This document shows positions 57,639 through 64,000 of a DNA stretch of 64,000 bases, piece after piece. Position numbers and translations under genes: made by a program. The DNA is from Siphonodentalium dalli (taxonomy: Eukaryota; Mollusca; Scaphopoda; Gadilida; Siphonodentaliidae), in contig CP136067.1 of the NCBI GenBank assembly GCA_032622095.1, forward strand, positions 97,392,707 through 97,456,706, in the 5' to 3' direction. Position 1 is the stretch's first letter. Every line of letters starts with the position of its first letter. The notes below the pieces were generated by a model that worked only from the letters and a program-made list of their open reading frames with translations, was not told the origin of the DNA and made no database searches.

Positions 57639-58549
57639 TAAAACATCTCTACCCTGGCTGTGGGGGTGAGCTCTGGAATCGCGGATAATATACGGTTCTT
57701 TAACCTTGTAGCATGCACATTGGTTGGAAACACACTTAAGTCTTGTAGTCTAGTTCCGTATAGTTTGCACAAATCCGATAGATTGAATACGGGGGAACAA
57801 TCACTACTCTCACGCATACATGTTATATGCTCCACAAGCTCTGCGAATACTAATCCCTCTATGCTGGCATCAGCTGATCGTACAGATGGCTCTTTGTGTA
57901 AGTTTCCAACGCGGCGGTAGAAATTACTCAAACATGAAATGTGATATACAGCATCAATTGCTACCATGTCTCCAACAGCCAATTTTGCTAACAGTTTGGT
58001 ATCATTCAGCTCGGTTGCTCCTTCAAGCACCTTAGTATCTAACTCCAGTGTTGACGCCTTATGGAGATGACCAGAACTGTCATCATTGTCGCAGAATATG
58101 CATATCATTTCGTCTTGAGTCGCGTTACATGTTTTCCTAGTCTTGATGGGGTTTGTGGAGGTGCTTGCAGCTTCATCGTAAATAAGTCTTTTCTTTGGCA
58201 CCGGCGTTGTGCGCGATTTACATAGTTTGTTGCGACAGCACTTGTGCCAAACAGCACTATGCAGCATCAATGTTTCATCGAAACCCAATCCCTCATCAAG
58301 TAATTTTACATCAACACCAATTTGGATATTTGTATTTGTCCGTTCTTGTTGCAGAGTATCGGCGACATATTTGTACCCAGCACCAACATCTTTTCGTTTG
58401 GACCGCATTGGGCACTGGAGAGCTTCTGGCTTGTCAGTCTGACACAATGCACATTTTGTCCAGTCAATTGGTTTAGATGGCGTTTGATCAACTGTGCTGG
58501 ATCCCGGAGAACAGAAGTCATGGTTTATCAGCTTGAACTTTTTGGACAT
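57530..58549 (-). pseudogene. Gene 1, N-terminal fragment with two zinc modules
   Basis: This 339-codon frame starts at the natural Met (MSKKFKLINHDFC). It contains two related modules: C33-x2-C36 ... AVWHKCC (H102, C105) and C150-x2-C153 ... DAVYHISC (H203, C206). The repeated A-V-aromatic-H-x-x-C ending supports an internal duplication of a C-C-H-C zinc fold. The frame runs past the true junction: after NIHVN the family continues in the frame of the next fragment, so the last ~20 codons are out of frame. Confidence 0.8.
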
Positions 58550-58662
58550 GGCTATACTGGTTGAATGATCCCAGACAAATCAGATATTCGATGTGGCATT
58601 CCTGTGCAAATGTAGTTTGACTTTGCGTCCCGAGATTCCTGTATCCATACGTCGATTTGGTC

Positions 58663-60023
58663 TCTGAAAATAACATCAGAATATTAGCATCACAAGCTAT
58701 ACATCTATATCTTGTTGATAAGACTGATAAATAGAATAAAACATTAAAAGTTAACTATTTAAAATATCACAGAACGGGAACAAAAATAAAAATAACTGCT
58801 AAAGATGTAATCGAAATTCCATGCATGCTCATTTTTTTTAACGAAATCAGTTTGCTTTTTTATTGATATTCCGATATAAGTGCTAAGACGTTTGGACGAG
58901 ATGTTATCTGAAATACACTAGTAATCTTGTGCATAATCCCGATTATTTAGCAGAACAGAGAAAAAAAAGAAGAGAATTGCCTTAATTTCAATACCATGTG
59001 AGTGTTTCAGATGGGTTTAGTATTGATTTTGTCCCTGGAACGAATCCAAAAGTGCTATCGAATTAGATTGTGGATGTTCTGGTTGGAGGTATTGTAACCG
59101 TGATTACATCTTTAAATATTCATAACGCTAAACTGGTTTAAATCACAAATTAAGTAAATCAAAACTATATAACGAACCCAACATGATGAATCTTCTGTCT
59201 CTTCTTGTTCAAACAGCAGACTGCAGGCAGTTTGAATTGGAGTCGTGTCAGCAAAATTTGAAAATGCGCTCGAAAGAAGGCAAAACAACAATATCAACAT
59301 GAAAAAATAACAGAACAAATACAAACAATTGCATTGAAATGAATCTATCAACATTGAAACTTGATTAACCCGCAGATAAAAATTTACACAAATATTATTT
59401 ATATATACTTTCCATCCCACTAAATACATGTATGGGTGTATTCCAAAAAGGAAGCGTGCTCAATTAAATTTTATCGCACACTGGTTGGAATCTGTTACCT
59501 TTGTTATTCAACATAATCATATAAATTTAACTTACAACTATAACTAATTTCCTGGTTAAGAAACCACCCAACCCCACCACACACTATATTAGACAGCGTC
59601 GTGGTTGTTCAGGGGAAATATCTTGAAATTTCCAACTGCATGGGGCCCCTTGAACCAGACCAATCTCCAAGGTTTTCAAGATTGAACTTGCACCCTTGAG
59701 TTGAAACTTTCCAACCGGTGTCAAAAGCATTCCAATCTGACAACGCCCCCCCCCCCACATTGCCAGTAATTTGCCACCAAACAAAACTGCCCATATCGGC
59801 CTGTGTGCCATGTTTAAAAAACTTTACTGGAAATTGTAGGAATACAAGCTCGGATAAAGAAGATACTATAATTTGACGAGATACATTGACAGGTTTATCT
59901 ATTAAGGGCAGGTTATCCTTAACGGTGTGTGATTATTTTTATGTTTCTATATATTGAGAATATAAAAACTTCCTCCTTAACCCGTTCTATGCTGGAACAT
60001 CATTTATGACCAGTTATCCCATA
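58663..60023. other. Intergenic, no gene recognised
   Basis: Low-complexity A/T stretches and a C-run at 59746-59757. Short open frames without character. Confidence 0.5.
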
Positions 60024-60095
60024 GGAAATGTTCATATAATAAGTTCAACAAACGACCAAATGGTCGTTTGTTGAACTTATTATCTGAACATTTCC
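60024..60095. repeat. Near-perfect palindrome, 35-bp arms, 2-bp centre
   Basis: GGAAATGTTCA.ATAATAAG... and its reverse complement meet at AACGACCA-AA-TGGTCGTT. There is about one mismatch in 35 and almost no loop. In single strand it would form a cruciform or hairpin. Confidence 0.9.
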
Positions 60096-60118
60096 CTCAA
60101 TACATTTGACTCAATCTT

Positions 60119-60910
60119 GGACATAATTCTGTTTCCTAGGCCCCAGGAAATAATGGACAGCATTTAGTTTCTAAACCCTTGCCAGGATATCTTGCCCCAT
60201 TCGTTCCCAAACAAAATCACCTCACCCCCCCCCCCCCAGAAAAGTTGGACAAAATACTGTATCCTAGGACTCTAGGCACTTGCCAGGATTTCTTGCCCCA
60301 CCCGTTCCCAAACAAAATCACCCCCCCCAAACAAATTGGACAGAATTCTGTTTCCTAAGCCCTTGCCAGGATATCTTGCCCAACCCGTTCCTAAACAAAA
60401 TCACCCCCCCCCCCCCACCCCCAGAAAAAATTGGACAGAATTCTGTTTCCTAGGCGCTTGCCAGGATTTCTTGCCCCACCCATTCCCAAACAAAAATCAC
60501 CCCCACCCCCCCCCCCCCCCCAAAATTGGACAGAATTCTGTTTCCTAGGCGCTTGCCAGGATTTCTTGCCCCACCCATTCCCAAACAAAAATCACCCCAC
60601 CCCCCCCCCCCCGAAAAAAATTGGACAGAATTCTGTTTCTTAGGCGCTTGCCAGGATTTCTTGCCCCACCCATTCCCAAACAAAAATCACACCCACCCCC
60701 CCCCCCGAAAAAAATTGGACAGAATTCTGTTTCATAGGCGCTTGCCAGGATATCTTTCCCAACCAGTTCCTAAACAAAATCACCCCCCCTAGGCCCCAGA
60801 AAAAAAAATCAACTCCACCCCCCCCAAATAAATCTGTATACTAGGCCCCTGAAAACAAAATGGACAGCATTTTGTTTCCTAGGTGCTTGCCATGATTCTT
60901 GACCACCCGT
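60119..60910. repeat. C-rich minisatellite, ~94-bp unit, about 9 copies
   Basis: Each unit has GGACAGAATTCTGTTTCCTA, GGCGCTTGCCAGGATTTCTT, GCCCCACCCATTCCCAAACA and AAAATCACCCC plus a variable C-run. Units start near 60119, 60152, 60247, 60339, 60433, 60528, 60623, 60718 and 60860. The central four are nearly identical, the outer ones diverged, as expected for unequal-exchange homogenisation. Overlapping open frames on both strands are repeat by-products. Confidence 0.9.
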
Positions 60911-63900
60911 TTCCCAAACAAAATATCGTGTCATGGGCGAACTCGCGCGAACACTGCACAATGTGTGAAAATCATAACGAAACGGCTTTCCGTAGAATGG
61001 GTTTCCGTAGGTGATGGCGGAGGTCAACAGTACTATTAGTTTTGTTGATCGTAATTTTCAACAGCTGTATGGCTATATCCATGGACCATGTTCATACGTA
61101 ATACACATTTAGCTTTACATATATGGACTTAGGGTGGTATTGCGACTATGATTTGTTTGAAATACGGTGAATATAGTTTCAAATCAAACGTAGCACGAAG
61201 GGAAAAAAGCACGGTCAATTGGCATTCTCCACACATTCTAATATTTCGTCAACCGTTGCCAAATTGCGTAAGTTTACGGCAAATGTGATTAATAATAGGG
61301 AGTTTGGTGCTGTTGTTTTTGTTTTTACCTTTGATATTTATTTTGTATTGGATAATTGGTCGTAATTAGCAATGTAGCAGACGCAGCAATTGAAAACGTA
61401 TCGTATTTTTTTTCAAGTAAACAAAATCTCGCGCGCTGTTTATTAAAAATGTGGAATGACATTGAACAATGAAGCGGATCGATTTCGACCCAAACTTGTT
61501 ATATTTTGAGGTGCCCTTGTGTGAATATGAGAGAACTTTGAGAAGAGGTCCATATCAGAAATTAATCACCTTGGTCCATAGTATCAATATGTAAAGTATG
61601 GGACTTCTACTCAAAAGTGCATGATTTTTGGTCTTAGCCGCTATACTATAGCAAGGATGGTGCGATTACAGGCCTAATTGTTTAACAATACTTGTTCAGT
61701 TCAACAACTTTATTACAAATACAATCTATATCTATACTTGCGAATGTATGTCTGTCTGTCTGTGTTCTATAAAAATGAACACGGGACCACTCAGATGGCA
61801 TCAAAGGGGTCTACCACAGCATTTTTACTAGGAAGATAATGGTCCAGGCTAAATATTTCTAAAGTGAGTCTTTCAGTGTCAGGGGCAGAACAGAGGAGGC
61901 ACAACAAAATCGTATGTGCAGGACGTTTCGGCACCTAGTGTTCAGAATGTTTCGGAATCGAGGTTTTTAGGCAATTGATTTTTTTGGCCCAAGCACTTGG
62001 ACGTTTCTGCACTTCATCGAAGACATTTCGGCACATGCCTTATTAACAAGTTTGACATAACTAGTACACAGTTGAACATTTGTAGATGTAGAAATTTATA
62101 TCATATTTCGTTTGAATAATGACTGCATTCGCAATGTTATCTCGTTGTGTATTATGAAAAGTGCAGCTAACTTCTCTAAACTTGGCGTCTTATATAAATA
62201 CGGCTCAATGCATTTTCTTAGTTCTCTGATTGTTGACACCAAAGATATAACGATTCTCAATTTCGATGAGTTATGCTGTATAATAAACACACTATGCGTT
62301 GTGTAGCTTTGGGAACTCGGTGTTTGAAACCTCTGGCGCTGATATAACTGTTAATGTTAGGGAATAATCGGTTTCTATTTCATATGTCGGATTTGTCATC
62401 TCCTGTTTAAACATACATTGGCGGTCCAGCCAAACCGGGTCTAAGGGGGCGTTTTTGTCGCTAAGTTACCAACTAATTGACACCTCGATTTGGTGATATG
62501 AGCATACATTCAAACTACCCTCTTACCTATCGGACCAAAAGACAAGCCGATATCATGATTATTGACATGTCATAAATCATTGAGAAATGATTATCGCTCA
62601 TGGACCATTAATCCGATCTATTTGTGGGTTTAAATCAATCTGACAAAGGGCATGTCTCTCAACACGAGATTCACGTGCTGTTTATCACTTTGTTTGTGAT
62701 TGATTTTCTGCAAAATGCTTTACCCGCAGAGACACAATTTGGTGTATTTACATGTATATATGTATATACTAAAGGGTATATGAGCTGTATATATGTATGT
62801 CCGTTTGCATGTTCGCAACTGTTCTAAAACTGATTTAAAAATAAGTAAAATATAATTTTAAAAAAATGAAAAAATTGTGTTGTTAAATTGAGTAAGGAGT
62901 TGTATCTAACAAGAAACAATATTTAAAATTTATATTAATATTTGTTTGTTTTAAATATATATTTTTTTTATATTAAAATGTCCAAATGATTAAAACGTGC
63001 GCAAATTGGACACAGGCTCCTGTCGCACGAAGGGGCCAAAGGACCCTCTGACGCTGAATAAAGGCTCCAAAATCGAGTCAATCCTGGACCAAGAGGTCAG
63101 TCAAGTAAAAGCAATTTGCTTATGAGTACACAGCAGAAGCGGCATTTGAACTGTTTGAAGTGGGCAACTATACAGAGGCACAGCTTTTAATAAAGAAATA
63201 TATTACATGCATTGTTTTTTTTTCAATGTAATAAATTTTCCGTCGTACAGAAAATCAAAAAGTTCCCAGGTTTTGAACTGGTGGAATATTATGGGAATTT
63301 ATGGGCGGATCAATAGTAGAGCTTTGTGCATGATCTACATCAAAATAAGTTATCAAATTTGACTCATATGGTAATATAAGTTTAGGATTGCAAACCACGT
63401 GTATAGCATAGCTGTTCATGAAGTAGCATCGTTTTGGTATAAAAATTAATACGTTGAACCATTCAAATGAATTCTTAGAAAAAACCAGTATTTGTGATTG
63501 CAACAAGCCAAAAAAAAAACCCCCACAAGATAGTTGTAAAAATCATACTGAATGAACATGTCCATATCTGAGCAAAGTTCGCGTGCGAATGAATCACCTG
63601 TGACATGATAACACCAGTCGACAGCCGCCACTTAGACAGGCCCTCACTCTAGATAATTTACAGTGCCCCCCTTTGATTGATTGTTAGACAATTCTAAACC
63701 GCGATGAAGAAAAGACGGATTCGTCATCTCAAGTTTAGCCTCGGTAATGCTGGTTTAGCTGGACCGCCGAATTAGATGGTTTAGTTGCCGGTTTAAGCTT
63801 ATAAAGTGCAAACAATATATCGAAATTGACAAAAACTTATCCCCACACCCTTTATAGGTGTGATAACTTCTCGCTTATAAATTTCCAATTAAAATATTGT

Positions 63901-64000
63901 CGCTGTTGTATTTATTGATTTTCGCAATCAATAAAACGAGGCTGTCAGCATTAGGAAAGTACGATTAATTATCTCGACGATACAGAGACACTACTTCTAA
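60911..64000. other. Intergenic, no gene recognised
   Basis: Contains the dispersed repeat at 61535-61650 (partner of 53203-53330) and AT-rich low complexity near 62830-62980. 63015-63065 resembles the CGAAGGGTCCTCTGGCGCTG block of the inverted-repeat outer end. No supportable gene. Confidence 0.5.

Larger units (their letters stand above)
53918..58549 (-). pseudogene. Decayed gene 1 of an expanded zinc + PIN/FEN-like + Cys-rich family
   Basis: A nearly full-length, broken copy of a protein of about 1,400-1,500 residues from a large uncharacterised family seen in many aquatic animal genomes. The order is two zinc modules, a helical core, an acidic PIN/FEN-like domain with EADTR, TADTDVVV and SGCD motifs, RGKKTAWDTW, and a Cys-rich tail (53918-54040). 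Lesions are a frameshift at about 57590-57620, stops at 55536-55538 and 55362-55364, a frameshift at about 55280-55330, a stop at 54563-54565 inside the GCD block, and a 119-bp tandem duplication (54041-54278) that shifts frame. On the minus strand TATTTTCAG before 58662 is a plausible acceptor for a 5' UTR exon. The function is unknown; spread by a mobile element is an inference. Confidence 0.85.

Noticed and set aside
60336-60792. Pro-rich and Gly-rich overlapping proteins
   Set aside because: They arise from the C-rich 94-bp minisatellite on either strand and have no independent support.

Overview
This window looks like non-coding-rich metazoan DNA, probably from a marine invertebrate. It is AT-rich, has no operon-like gene packing, and carries a Tx1/L1-type LINE, a tandem family of rhodopsin-like GPCR genes, a 5S-rRNA-like Pol III unit, intron-type splice acceptors, and many foldback, tandem and MITE-like repeats. 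The repeat style and the receptor type fit a lophotrochozoan (mollusc or brachiopod-like), but the sequence alone does not settle the phylum.

Region 0-16 kb is repeat-built. A small foldback element with an AT-rich tandem core (0.4-0.9 kb) and a ~270-bp tandem repeat (1.1-1.9 kb) precede a large inverted repeat. Its left arm is 1918-4191 and its right arm is 6861-7294 plus 13267-15030. The spacer holds two ~475-bp direct repeats flanking a decayed gag-like zinc-knuckle gene. The right arm is split by a complete Tx1/L1-clade LINE (7295-13252) with two open ORFs, an A-rich tail and a 14-bp target-site duplication; the left arm keeps the unoccupied target. A degenerate tandem array closes the region (14.87-15.6 kb).

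Region 16-24 kb has no recognisable gene. It holds several unrelated tandem arrays, a long perfect-looking hairpin, and a dispersed repeat present twice.

Region 24-31 kb is a head-to-tail cluster of one GPCR gene: a 5' fragment interrupted by a MITE-like insertion, one complete single-coding-exon receptor (28273-29457), a truncated copy starting at TM4, and a tail remnant. The duplicated units share 5' and 3' flanks.

Region 31-48 kb is intergenic. It contains two more foldback-type elements (32.0-35.5 kb; 40.7-43.7 kb with a 42-bp minisatellite core), a 5S-like gene on the minus strand (37490-37612) with correctly spaced internal promoter boxes, and small hairpins.

Region 48-59 kb carries two decayed genes in opposite orientation from one large, apparently uncharacterised animal protein family. 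Its features are a zinc-binding N-terminus, a core, a PIN/FEN-like acidic domain with a conserved GCD motif, and a Cys-rich tail. I infer that the family is spread by a mobile element. The rest (59-64 kb) is intergenic, with a palindrome and a ~94-bp C-rich minisatellite.

The only genes that look intact are the LINE ORF1/ORF2 pair and the 394-residue GPCR.
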